This document shows positions 7,282-15,201 of a stretch of 21,544 bases of DNA, piece after piece. The position numbers and the translations under genes were made by a program. Under the pieces are notes generated by a model. It was not told the origin of the DNA, did not search any database, and was given only the letters and a program-made list of their open reading frames with translations. How positions within the stretch are numbered: the stretch's first letter is position 1; the number at the start of each line of letters is the position of its first letter. Origin of the DNA: a virus; IMG/VR virus record IMGVR_UViG_3300046028_008083, positions 1 through 21,544 of that record; one strand, written 5' to 3'.

Positions 7282-7680
7282 ATGGCACGTATCCACGGGC
7301 GCTCCGGGCGCCTCTACGCCGGCATCGCAAGCTCGGGTACCGCCGAGCCCATCGCGTTCCTGAACAGCTGGTCGGTCGACTTCTCGAGCGACGACGTGGA
7401 GGTCACCAGCTTCGGGGACACCTCGAAGGTGTACGTCTCGGGTCTGCCCGACGTGGCCGGCACGTTCGCCGGGTTCTACGACGACGCGACCGCCCAGATG
7501 TACACCGCTGCGGTCGACGGCGTCGCCCGCAAGTTCTACCTGTACCCCTCGACCGGGAACACCGGCCAGTACTGGTTCGGGACTGCGACGTTCGACTTCT
7601 CGATCTCGACCGGGGTCGGCGACGCGGTGACCGTGTCCGGCAACTTCCGGGGCGCCGGCACGGTCTCGAAGGTCGGCTGA
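7282..7680 (+). CDS. Major tail tube protein
   Basis: This 132-residue protein is the probable tail tube subunit, which stacks into the tube between head and tail tip. The size, the position between neck genes and chaperone, and the strongly beta-rich sequence fit: MARIHGRSGRLYAGI, then FLNSWSVDFSSDDVEVTSFG (a typical tail tube segment in which the charged strand is followed by TSFGD), GTFAGFYDD, and a closing FDFSISTGVGDAVTVSGNFR strand pair. An AGGAGGG site at 7267-7273 precedes the ATG, the strongest ribosome binding site in this part, as expected for a highly expressed protein. It is rich in Ser and Thr, so it has many possible O-glycosylation positions next to a glycosyltransferase gene. 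Confidence 0.85.
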   Translation: MARIHGRSGRLYAGIASSGTAEPIAFLNSWSVDFSSDDVEVTSFGDTSKVYVSGLPDVAGTFAGFYDDATAQMYTAAVDGVARKFYLYPSTGNTGQYWFGTATFDFSISTGVGDAVTVSGNFRGAGTVSKVG

Positions 7681-7699
7681 TCCCGAAGGGGGGCACAAG

Positions 7700-8011
7700 A
7701 TGGGCGAGAAGGTCTGGGCCGTCAAGGTCGACGGCCGGATTGTCCAGGTCCAGGACCTGGCGCTCGACACGTTGGCGGGTATCGCCGAGCGGAACAAGGT
7801 GTCGTGGATCGATGTGATCTCGGCACCGGCCCGCGACGCGCATGTGGCCCGCGACGTGTTGGCCGCCGCCTGCACGCATGCCGGTACCGAGGCGCCGACG
7901 GCGATCTCGGGTCGCGAGATGCTCGAGCGTTTTGAGCTGATCGAGGACGACAAGCCGCAGGAGTTCACAGACGGAATCCCTCCGCAGGGGGCCGGCCGCT
8001 CGACGCTTTGA
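7700..8011 (+). CDS. Tail assembly chaperone, short form
   Basis: This 103-residue protein occupies the usual position of the gpG-like tail assembly chaperone, between tail tube and tape measure. It starts MGEKVWAVKVDGRIVQVQDL, has a helical middle and reaches FELIEDDKPQEFTDGIPPQG before its stop. The ATG follows a GAAGGGGGG site. A second frame that continues from GGGGG at 7987-7991 to 8115 encodes a typical chaperone extension, so this short form is probably one of two products from the gene. The chaperone coats the tape measure protein during tail assembly and is not part of the finished virion. Confidence 0.82.
   Translation: MGEKVWAVKVDGRIVQVQDLALDTLAGIAERNKVSWIDVISAPARDAHVARDVLAAACTHAGTEAPTAISGREMLERFELIEDDKPQEFTDGIPPQGAGRSTL
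7987..7991 (+). promoter_or_regulatory. Probable -1 programmed frameshift site
   Basis: A run of five G follows CA (CAGGGGGCC) near the end of the chaperone's first frame. In the zero frame the codons are CAG-GGG-GCC. A tRNA on GGG (7988-7990) can move back one base and still pair with GGG (7987-7989), after which the -1 frame reads on to the extension. The site lies 18 bases before the first-frame stop. This is the position and direction expected for the tail chaperone frameshift; efficiency cannot be judged from sequence. Confidence 0.6.
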
Positions 8012-8115
8012 TCGTCCAGCTGTGCCGGCCCCCGTTCTGTTTCACGCCCCGCCAGGTCCGCGAGGAGTTCACGGCCCGTGATGTGGCCCTGTTGATGTTG
8101 GCGGTGGATGGCTGA
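7990..8115 (+). CDS. Tail assembly chaperone extension, probably made by -1 frameshift
   Basis: If ribosomes slip back one base after the GGG codon at 7988-7990, translation continues here and adds 41 residues, giving a product of about 138 residues. The extension includes LIVQLCRPPFCFTPRQVREE and FTARDVALLMLAVDG, which has the character of the gpGT-type second frame in other long-tailed phages (PP-x-x-x-TP-x-QV, then a helix). There is no good independent ribosome binding site; a TTG at 8008 would be a weak separate start. The frame ends with TGATG, so its stop overlaps the ATG of the next gene by one base. Confidence 0.7.
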   Translation, partial: GRPLDALIVQLCRPPFCFTPRQVREEFTARDVALLMLAVDG

Positions 8116-8603
8116 TGGGTGTGTCGAAGTCAGGTAAGCAGCTCGCCCGCAAGTTTCAGCGCACGATCGACGACTTCGATGATCTGACGTTGGCGCAGGT
8201 CAAGGAGGCGTCGCAGATCATCAAGACCGAGGTGACCCGTCGCGCCCCGAAGCGCCTGTCGGGGGTCGGGAAGCGGGGTGCCCGCATCGGGGTGCGTTAC
8301 AACGTCGACCGGTTCGGGGATGCGTTCGAGGCGAAGTCGTTGGTGTTCGCGACGGGCCCGTTCCATCTGATCGAACGTCCGACCGACGCGCACCGGATCC
8401 CCCGGGCGGAGGTGGGTCGGGGGAAGCGCCGGCGGGCGAACACGAAGCCGATCGTGATCCCCGGGGTGGGGGTGCGCCGCTCTGCGCAGCATCCGGGCAC
8501 GAAAGGCAAGTACCCGTGGCGGAAAGGCAACGAGGCCGCCGAACCCAAGGTGCGCGAGGTGCTGACCTCGAAGACCGCGACGGTGATCCGGAGGAACTTC
8601 TAG
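8115..8603 (+). CDS. HK97 gp10-like tail component
   Basis: This 162-residue basic protein resembles the HK97 gp10-like (minor tail protein Z-like) family. The evidence is an N-terminal helix that ends in TEVTRRAPKRLSGVG, a following strand RIGVRYNVDRF, and the typical segment VFATGPFHLIERPTDAHRIP, followed by a basic loop and the C-terminal KYPWRKGNEAAEPKVREVL. Members usually lie between the connector and tail tube genes; here the gene stands between the chaperone and the tape measure, which is unusual. The ATG shares one base with the end of the chaperone extension (TGATG), and the stop abuts the tape measure ATG. A role in the neck or tail completion is likely but not shown by motif. Confidence 0.62.
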   Translation: MGVSKSGKQLARKFQRTIDDFDDLTLAQVKEASQIIKTEVTRRAPKRLSGVGKRGARIGVRYNVDRFGDAFEAKSLVFATGPFHLIERPTDAHRIPRAEVGRGKRRRANTKPIVIPGVGVRRSAQHPGTKGKYPWRKGNEAAEPKVREVLTSKTATVIRRNF

Positions 8604-10454
8604 ATGGCGATCACCCGAGAGAAGCTCGAGCTCCTCATCACCGGGGACGCGCGCGACGCGGTCGCAGCGATGCGTCAGGCATCGGGTGCGGCCACCGGCC
8701 TGGACGACTCGGTCGGCGCGTCGGCGACGAAGATGAGCAAGCTCGGCGCGGTCGCCGGCGCCGCCGGTTCGGCGATCCAGCAGAACATCGGCATGATCGC
8801 CACCACGGCGGTCGCCGCGATGACCGCCGCCGCGGTCGCCTCGATCCGAGAGTTCACCCAGCTGGCCGACAAGGTGCGGGACTTCTCGCGCGTCTCGGGT
8901 CTAAGCGCCGGGCAGTCGTCGCGTCTCGTCGCGATCTTCGACGATCTGAAGATCTCTCAGGAGGCGGCGAACAACGGGTTCCTGCGCCTGAACCGGGGGA
9001 TCTCGTCGGGGACCGTCAACCTCCAGGAGTACGGGGCTGAGGCGGTCCGCAACCGGGACGGCAACCTCAACATCTACAAGACGCTTCTGTCGGTCGCCGA
9101 CGCCTACACGTCGACGTCGGATTCGGGTCGTCGAGCGCAGCTGGTGCAGGAGGCGTTCGGGAGGGGTGGCGCGGCGCTGATCCCGATCCTCGAGCAGGGC
9201 CGGGAGGGGATCGAGCGGCTGTACGGGCAGGTGCCCGAGGGGCAGCTGCTGAAGAACGAGGATCTGATCCGGGCGCGCGAGTTCGAGTTGGCGTTGGATG
9301 ACCTGAACGACTCGGTGATGGAGCTCAAGGTCGGTCTCGGCCGCGAGTTGGCCCCTGCGGTGACCGGCGTGGCGAGTGCCGCTGCGGGTCTGATCCGTGC
9401 CGGTGGCGACGCCAAGAGCACGCTCGACAGTTGGGGTGCTGGTGGCACGGTCCTCAATGGAGTCTTGAGAGGCCTTGCTGCCACTGTCACGCTGGGCGCG
9501 TCTGAGGTCTACCTCCAAGTAAAGGCATTCGGCGAGAGCCAGCAGTCTCTCGACCGGTTGACGTCGGCGCAGAAGGCGTACGGCGAAGCCTTGGCGTCAC
9601 TCAAGAAGTTGCAGGACGAAGACAACGCCAGCACCAAGGAGCTGCGAGACGCTAAGGAGGCGCTCGCCAACGCCCGGGAACGGTACGGCAACATCCTCGA
9701 CCGGACGAACGCGAAGCAGCAGACCGAGATCGACAAGCTCGAAGCGACCAAGCAGTCGACCTATGACCTGATGTTGATGAAGATGGGTCTGGAAGGCGCG
9801 CAGATCGCGATGGAGCGCGCCACCACCAATCTCGACAAGGTGATGGGCGACTCCACGGCGACCGACCTGGAGAAGCGCGACGCGACCCTGTCGGCATCGA
9901 CGGCGATCATGAACTACGCCCGGGAGCAGCTCGAGCTGGAAGGCCAGTCGATCGAGACCGAGGCCGGCCAGAAGCGGTTTCGCGACATTCTCGACTACAT
10001 CGCCGGGACGTTGGCACCGGACAACCCGTTGCGGTCGCGTCTGCGCGACTACAAGAACGACCTCGAGGGCATCCCGACAGACGTTCGCACGACGTTCAGT
10101 GTGCGTCTTGACACTCGAGAGATCTACGGCCAGCTCCAGGACATGGGGCTGACCGGCGAGCAGGCCGCCGAGATGATCCGCGCGTCGTACGAGTATCTGA
10201 TGCCGACTCGTTACGAGGGTGCGACGGGTGGGCTGGTGACCCGGCCGACGATGGCGTTGATCGGCGAGGCGGGACCGGAGGCGGTGATCCCGTTGAACCG
10301 GGCGCCGGGCGCGTCGCCGCTCGGTCCGCTGGGTGGCGGGTCGATGTCGATCACGGTGCCGTTGGTGGTCGACGGCCGGGTCCTCGCTGAGGTGACGGCG
10401 TCGGAGTTGAACCGGCCGGGTGGCCCGGTGATCAAGCAGCGGGCGATCGTGTGA
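8604..10454 (+). CDS. Tape measure protein
   Basis: This 616-residue protein sets tail length by spanning the tail tube during assembly. The start (MAITREKLELLITGDARDAV) and the helix with AMRQASGAATGLDDSVGA are typical. A hydrophobic Ala-rich region follows at about residues 47-81 (QQNIGMIATTAVAAMTAAAV), as usual for tape measures that enter the host membrane. The middle is helical and contains a coiled-coil-like stretch at about residues 315-390. The C-terminal end carries ATGGLVTRPTMALIGEAGPE followed by AVIPLNR, a hallmark of the family in actinobacterial phages. Its length predicts a fairly short tail (by the general rule of about 0.15 nm per residue, roughly 90 nm). A GGAGG site at 8591-8595 precedes the ATG, and the stop overlaps the next GTG (GTGA). 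Confidence 0.93.
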   Translation: MAITREKLELLITGDARDAVAAMRQASGAATGLDDSVGASATKMSKLGAVAGAAGSAIQQNIGMIATTAVAAMTAAAVASIREFTQLADKVRDFSRVSGLSAGQSSRLVAIFDDLKISQEAANNGFLRLNRGISSGTVNLQEYGAEAVRNRDGNLNIYKTLLSVADAYTSTSDSGRRAQLVQEAFGRGGAALIPILEQGREGIERLYGQVPEGQLLKNEDLIRAREFELALDDLNDSVMELKVGLGRELAPAVTGVASAAAGLIRAGGDAKSTLDSWGAGGTVLNGVLRGLAATVTLGASEVYLQVKAFGESQQSLDRLTSAQKAYGEALASLKKLQDEDNASTKELRDAKEALANARERYGNILDRTNAKQQTEIDKLEATKQSTYDLMLMKMGLEGAQIAMERATTNLDKVMGDSTATDLEKRDATLSASTAIMNYAREQLELEGQSIETEAGQKRFRDILDYIAGTLAPDNPLRSRLRDYKNDLEGIPTDVRTTFSVRLDTREIYGQLQDMGLTGEQAAEMIRASYEYLMPTRYEGATGGLVTRPTMALIGEAGPEAVIPLNRAPGASPLGPLGGGSMSITVPLVVDGRVLAEVTASELNRPGGPVIKQRAIV

Positions 10455-13400
10455 GCGTCCCGACTCCGATCGTGGAGTGGGCGCCGGCGAAAGGCCCGTA
10501 CGAGACGGTCGACACCTACTACAACCTGGACGGTACGGCGGGGACGTTCATCACGACGCCCGATGCGGCGGCGTGGACGTTTGCGGGTACGTACCGGGTG
10601 ATGATGCGGGTCCGGGCGACCGATTGGACGGCCGCGGCGACGCAGCATCTGGCGACCCATTACGGGGTTTCCGGGGCGTTCGCCTGGCGGTTCTCGGTGA
10701 CGACGGCGGGCGCGTTGCAGTGGTCCCGGTCGACCGACGGGTTGGCGGAGGTGCAGCAGACGTCGTCGGCGCCGTCCTTGTCGAACGGGACGACCTACTG
10801 GCTCGGCGTCGAGTACGTCACCAGCTCGGGGGCGGTGTCGTTCTACAAGGCTGATGACGCGGTGACGATGCCGACAGTGTGGTCCGGCTGGACGTTGGTT
10901 TCGTCGCACACGATGACGTCGGGCACGCCGTACGACTCGGGTTCCCGGCTGGTGTTGGGCGCGACTGATGACGACAAGGGTCGACTGACCGGCCGGGTGT
11001 ACCAGTACGCGCTGTACTCGACGTCGACGTTGCTGGCCTCGTTGGACGCTGATCTCGACGGCTATGTGACGTCGCCGAGCGTGCAGGTGTCGTCGACGGG
11101 TCAGACGTGGACGTTGCAGGGTGCGGCGACGCTGGTCACCGATTGGGTGGACATCAGCGCCTACGTGCAGGAGGGGTCGGTCCAGGTCGGCCGCCAGTAC
11201 GAGGTCGACCGGTTCAACGCCGGGACGGCCTCGTTGACGTTGGTGGCCAGGACCCGCCTGTTCGACCCGGACAACACGGCCGGCACCTATTACGGGCAGC
11301 TGGTGCCGATGCGCCAGTTCCGGATCCGCATGGTTCGTTCGGACACGGTGTACCCGGTGTTCCGAGGCTATGTGACCGACTGGGGGCAGGCGGTCCCATC
11401 GGCGGACCGGGCGATCTTCACGACGGTGCAGCTCGCCGACGCGTTCGCCCTGTTGGACGCCACGTTGGTGCCGTCGGTGTACGAGCAGGCGGTCCTCGCC
11501 AAGGACCCCAAGATCTACTACCGGTTCGACAACGCGAACGCCCTGATCGACAGTTCGGGCGACGATCGCAACGGGGTGTTCACGTCGACCCCGACCCTCG
11601 TCGATGGGCTGTTGACCAACGACGCGTCGCGCGCCTGGTCGCTGACCGGGTCGAACTACGCGTGGGTCCGGGCCGACCTCATCTCGTTGGGTCTGACGCC
11701 GGCGTTCGAGTTCTGGTTGTCGACGACAGCGACGACCGGGGTGATCGCCGACTTCCAGCAGTCAGGCGTCAGCGTGCTGATCATGCTGCGCGCCGGGAAG
11801 CTGCGGTTCTGGGACAGCTCGAGCACGAACTTCTACGAGACGACCGCAGCAATCAACGACGGTGTCGCCCGCCACTGCTATTTCGACACGACGACCGACA
11901 CGTGGCGGATCGACGGGGCGGCCGTGTCGACGACCAGCGGTTCCGAGACGAGCCCCGACGAGCTCGGCGGTCTTGTCCGCACGAACGGGGTCATGACGCT
12001 TGGCAACAACCAGGCGGCGAACTACCCGTTCGTCGGGACCCTCGACGAGTTCACCGGCTACGCCTCCAACGTCGGCGACACCTACGACGAGGGCGCAGCG
12101 CCGCTCGCCGGGCAGACGACCGGGGTGCGGGTCGGTGCGCTCCTCGACCTGCTCGACTGGCCTGCTGCGTTGCGTGACCTCGACGCCGGCGACTCGACCA
12201 TGCAGATCTTCGACGGCGAGGGCCTGTCCATGCTGGATGCGGTCCAGCAGGCGGCCGACACCGAGCTGGGCCAGACCTACGTCGACGCCTACGGGCGGGT
12301 CCATCACCGATCCCGCTCCGCGTTGTGGCGTGATTCCCGGTCGCAGTCGGGGCAGTCGACGTTCGCTGATTCGTATGGTGCGCCGGAGTACGCGAACTTG
12401 ACCGGGGCGTCGGGTGCGTTCGTGTCCGCTCCCGACAACGACGCGTACACGCTGACGAATCTTGAGATCGTCGCTCGGGTACGTCTGGTCGATTGGACCC
12501 CGGCTACACCCCCGATGATCATGAGTCTCTTCAAAGCGGACCCGAACCGGAACTGGCGTCTGTATGTCGCTGCGAGCGGGGCGTTGGTCTTTGAGTACAC
12601 GCCGACGGGCCTTGCTGTTGACATTCGCACACGCTCCTCTTCAGTGCTCGGTGCGACCGATAATGAGACGTACTGGCTGAAAGTAACTTTTGAAAACAAC
12701 GTCGCTGGCTTGAATCGCACTTCGTTCTATTGGGCGGCGGATCAGCAGACCGAACCATCTTCATGGCAGGCGGTCGGCTCGACTACGAGCGGCGCATCGT
12801 TTGCTGGTTTCCCCAACATCGTTTCGACCTTGGAGCTCGGATCTAACGAGAACGGGGTCAACAACCGTCTCAACGGTCGGATCTATTACGCGGCGTTGCG
12901 GAATGGGGTCGGCGGAGCGACGGTCGCAGAGTTCAACCCGTTGCGGGACGCGTCTTTGCCCGCAACGACTGTCGTCTCGCAAACCGGCGAGACATGGACT
13001 GTCAATGGGGCCGCGACCTTGGTTGACACTGCCGATGCGCGTTACGCCGCCGAAGGGTTCTCCCTGACCCGGGACGAGACGCTGCTGCGCAACCCGGTGT
13101 CCGCCTCCCGTCAGGACGGGACGACGATCACCGTGTCGGACAGCGCCGGGATCACCAAGTACGGGCAGCGGGCCTGGGCGGCGCCGACGTCGTACGACTT
13201 GTCGGACAATGTGGTCAACGACCGGGCGACGTTCCTCCTCGACCGGTACAAGGAGCTGACGACCCGGCTCGAGTCGATGACCGTGCATGTGCACAGGGAT
13301 CCGGCCACGTTGACGCCGGTGGTGGGCCGCCGCCAGATCGGCGACCGGGTCGTCGTGAACCGCCGACCGTTGAACACGAGTTCGCGTATCACCTCAAGTG

Positions 13401-13543
13401 TGATTATCGAAGGGGTCGCGCACCGGTTCGCGCCGCGCCGCTGGTCGACGACCTACCGGGCGTCGCCGATCGAGACGACCGTGTTCTTCATCCTCGACGA
13501 TGCGACCTACGGCGTCCTCGACGACGACCGTCTCGCCTACTAG
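10451..13543 (+). CDS. Tail tip/hub protein with three LamG/ConA-like domains
   Basis: This 1030-residue protein probably forms the tail tip and carries the adsorption domains. It alternates between lectin-like and hub-like parts. Residues about 1-229 are a ConA/LamG-like sandwich ending GQTWTLQGAATLV. Residues 230-343 look like distal tail/hub sequence (VDISAYVQEGSVQVGR, RLFDPDNTAGTYYGQLVPMR). Residues 344-540 are a second, different LamG-like domain (DPKIYYRFDN, GTLDEFTGYA). Residues 541-637 return to hub (LLDLLDWPAALRDLDAG). Residues 638-857 are a third LamG-like domain, paralogous to the first, ending GETWTVNGAATLV. Residues 858-1030 are hub-like again (GRRQIGDRVVVNR). The third domain is clearly less GC-rich. 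LamG-type domains bind sugars or proteins, so host recognition is inferred. The GTG overlaps the tape measure stop. Confidence 0.82.
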   Translation: MSVPTPIVEWAPAKGPYETVDTYYNLDGTAGTFITTPDAAAWTFAGTYRVMMRVRATDWTAAATQHLATHYGVSGAFAWRFSVTTAGALQWSRSTDGLAEVQQTSSAPSLSNGTTYWLGVEYVTSSGAVSFYKADDAVTMPTVWSGWTLVSSHTMTSGTPYDSGSRLVLGATDDDKGRLTGRVYQYALYSTSTLLASLDADLDGYVTSPSVQVSSTGQTWTLQGAATLVTDWVDISAYVQEGSVQVGRQYEVDRFNAGTASLTLVARTRLFDPDNTAGTYYGQLVPMRQFRIRMVRSDTVYPVFRGYVTDWGQAVPSADRAIFTTVQLADAFALLDATLVPSVYEQAVLAKDPKIYYRFDNANALIDSSGDDRNGVFTSTPTLVDGLLTNDASRAWSLTGSNYAWVRADLISLGLTPAFEFWLSTTATTGVIADFQQSGVSVLIMLRAGKLRFWDSSSTNFYETTAAINDGVARHCYFDTTTDTWRIDGAAVSTTSGSETSPDELGGLVRTNGVMTLGNNQAANYPFVGTLDEFTGYASNVGDTYDEGAAPLAGQTTGVRVGALLDLLDWPAALRDLDAGDSTMQIFDGEGLSMLDAVQQAADTELGQTYVDAYGRVHHRSRSALWRDSRSQSGQSTFADSYGAPEYANLTGASGAFVSAPDNDAYTLTNLEIVARVRLVDWTPATPPMIMSLFKADPNRNWRLYVAASGALVFEYTPTGLAVDIRTRSSSVLGATDNETYWLKVTFENNVAGLNRTSFYWAADQQTEPSSWQAVGSTTSGASFAGFPNIVSTLELGSNENGVNNRLNGRIYYAALRNGVGGATVAEFNPLRDASLPATTVVSQTGETWTVNGAATLVDTADARYAAEGFSLTRDETLLRNPVSASRQDGTTITVSDSAGITKYGQRAWAAPTSYDLSDNVVNDRATFLLDRYKELTTRLESMTVHVHRDPATLTPVVGRRQIGDRVVVNRRPLNTSSRITSSVIIEGVAHRFAPRRWSTTYRASPIETTVFFILDDATYGVLDDDRLAY
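12362..13021 (+). other. Lower-GC third lectin-like domain, paralogous to the first
   Basis: This part of the tail tip gene encodes residues 638-857. Between about 12500 and 12900 the base composition falls well below that of the flanking sequence, with many A/T third positions (for example AAAGTAACTTTTGAAAAC at 12679-12696). At protein level it copies the layout of residues 1-229: the YxNLxGxxGxFxxxPD opening, a DWTxA strand, a TYWLxVxxxN strand, SWxxVxS, RLxGRxYxAL, and the same ending GxTWTxxGAATLV. The nucleotide sequences are not alike, so this is an old duplication or an exchanged homologue rather than a recent copy. Confidence 0.75.
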
Positions 13544-13551
13544 GAGCCTGC

Positions 13552-14070
13552 ATGCCTGCCTGGACCGCCCCACGCACCTGGGTCGCCGCCAACACGTTGA
13601 CCGCCGCACAGTTGAACACCGACGTGCGTGACAACACGCTGCACCTCTACGAGGCGTTCGGGACCTGGACGGCGTTCACCCCAACCCTCGGCGGCACCGG
13701 CGCCGCGCTCGGTAACGGCACGCTCGTCTGCCACTACATGCAGATCAACAAGACCGTCATGGCCCGCTACATCCTCCTCGGCGGATCGACGACGAACCTC
13801 TCGTCGGACCGCTTGACCTTGACGTTGCCGGTCACCGCGCGCGACCCGGGCAACTACCGGGTGCCGGTCGGCGTCGGGCATGTGTTCGACTCCGGTGTCG
13901 CCTCGTACCACTGCATCGCGATCATCGACCACACGACCGACACCGGCAACAATCGCATCTTCTTCGGGTACGGCGGCACGACGCTCGCCAACGTGAACGA
14001 CTCGACCCCGATCGCAGCGTTCGCCGCGTCCGACACCCTGTCCGCCACGATCACCTACGAGGCCGCCTGA
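13552..14070 (+). CDS. Minor tail / fibre-like protein
   Basis: This 172-residue protein starts MPAWTAPRTWVAANTLTAAQ, a segment typical of short tail or fibre proteins in actinobacterial phages, where TLTAAQLNTDVRDN forms a helix that trims or attaches the beta-rich remainder. The remaining part is a Ser/Thr/Gly-rich beta structure with WTAFTPTLGGTG and a closing SATITYEA strand. An AGGAG site at 13543-13547, overlapping the previous stop codon, precedes the ATG. The gene follows the tail tip gene and precedes lysis genes, the usual place for host-range or fibre proteins. The ATG of the next gene overlaps its stop (TGATG). Confidence 0.75.
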   Translation: MPAWTAPRTWVAANTLTAAQLNTDVRDNTLHLYEAFGTWTAFTPTLGGTGAALGNGTLVCHYMQINKTVMARYILLGGSTTNLSSDRLTLTLPVTARDPGNYRVPVGVGHVFDSGVASYHCIAIIDHTTDTGNNRIFFGYGGTTLANVNDSTPIAAFAASDTLSATITYEAA

Positions 14071-14309
14071 TGCTCTGGAAGCGTGAACCCGCCCTGATCC
14101 TCGGCGCCGTCCAGGCGCTCCTCGCCTTGGCCTTGTCGTTCGGGCTGGAGCTGTCGTCGCAGCAGATCGGCGCGATCCTCGCCGCGACCGCAGCGCTCCT
14201 CGCCCTGGTGACCCGCCGCCAGACCCTGACCCCGTACCAGATCGAACGCGACGCGACGTTGCCGCCGCTGCCGGGGAGCGTGCCGGGCCCGACCCCGCAG
14301 GGCGACTAG
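14070..14309 (+). CDS. Small membrane protein, holin candidate
   Basis: This 79-residue protein has two hydrophobic segments: LILGAVQALLALALSFGLEL (about residues 9-28) and IGAILAATAALLALV (about residues 33-47). They are separated by the short polar LSSQQ turn and followed by a basic RRQ stop. The C-terminal tail is Pro-rich. Size, two membrane segments and the position directly before an endolysin gene fit a class II-like holin that opens the host membrane at lysis. The ATG overlaps the preceding stop (TGATG), and the endolysin GTG overlaps its stop (TAGTG), which ties the three genes together. Confidence 0.75.
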   Translation: MLWKREPALILGAVQALLALALSFGLELSSQQIGAILAATAALLALVTRRQTLTPYQIERDATLPPLPGSVPGPTPQGD

Positions 14310-15103
14310 TGGCAACCGGGCAGGACCTGGTCGACGCCGGCGCGACGTTCCTCGGCCAGCCGTACTCGACCGCGCCGGGGCGGGATTCGCCGACGTCGGG
14401 CCACAAGGACTGCTCGGGGCTGATCGCCGCCGCCTACCTGGTGGCGACCGGCCGGCCCCTCGAGGCCAACGTCAGCGTCACGATCTACGACCTCGCAGTC
14501 CGCTACGGGCTGACGATCAGCCGCGAGGAGGCGGTCGGGATCCCGGGTGCGTGCCTGCTGATCCCCGACGACCCCTACCAGGGGTGGGGTCCGAACGGGC
14601 ACATCGGCTTCTCGGATGGGCAGGGCGGCACGGTCGAGGCGACCCCACCGCGGGTGCAGCGCCTCCCGGTGGGGTTCCAGCCGTGGGGTCCGGCGGCGTG
14701 TCTGCTGCCGGGTGTCGAGTATTTCCCGCCGGCGCCGCCGGTGGACACGATCGAGGAGACGAGTGTGATCATCGCCGGCCGTCTGCAATCGGATCCGTCG
14801 GTCATCGTCGCGCAGCACATCGGCAACGGGCTGCTGCTCGCCGAGTTCACCTGCCGGGTCGGCGAGGAGCTCTACGGGCTGCCGCCCTCGGCGCTCGACT
14901 ACGTGAACGGCACGGGCGGCACCGGCCGCGGTGAGCTGCCGATCCGGTTCGTGCAGCCCTACGTCCTCGAGTGGACCCGCCAGACCCAGGCGAAGGTCCT
15001 CTCGGCGCCGCCGCCGGGCGGGCACGGCCACATCTGCCTGACGCCGGGGGATCTGCGCGCGGTGATCCGCGCCGAGCTCGACAAGACCCGCCTCGCACAC
15101 TGA
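14309..15103 (+). CDS. NlpC/P60-type endolysin
   Basis: This 264-residue protein is a probable peptidoglycan peptidase used for lysis. The catalytic part fits NlpC/P60: DAGATFLGQPYSTAPGRDSP, then KDCSGLIAAAYL with the nucleophile at C35, and GPNGHIGFSDGQGGTVEATP with the histidine at H98. The region after about residue 140 lacks a recognisable catalytic motif; the stretch PSVIVAQHIGNGLLLAEFTC may belong to a cell-wall-binding or unknown domain. There is no signal peptide, so it needs the holin to reach the wall. The GTG start overlaps the holin stop (TAGTG). The Cys-His pair is seen directly; bond specificity is not known. Confidence 0.82.
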   Translation: MATGQDLVDAGATFLGQPYSTAPGRDSPTSGHKDCSGLIAAAYLVATGRPLEANVSVTIYDLAVRYGLTISREEAVGIPGACLLIPDDPYQGWGPNGHIGFSDGQGGTVEATPPRVQRLPVGFQPWGPAACLLPGVEYFPPAPPVDTIEETSVIIAGRLQSDPSVIVAQHIGNGLLLAEFTCRVGEELYGLPPSALDYVNGTGGTGRGELPIRFVQPYVLEWTRQTQAKVLSAPPPGGHGHICLTPGDLRAVIRAELDKTRLAH

Positions 15104-15201
15104 CATCTGAAGGCAATGTGGCAGCAGGCCCGGTGGAGACCCCGCGCCGACTGCCGGGATCGCGTGCGCTGGTGGGGGCGACGCCTGATCTGAGGAGACC
15201 C

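Noticed and set aside
14306-15106. Minus-strand open frame matching the endolysin gene in length
   Set aside because: It is a mirror frame with Arg/Ala-rich composition; the plus frame carries the NlpC/P60 Cys and His motifs.
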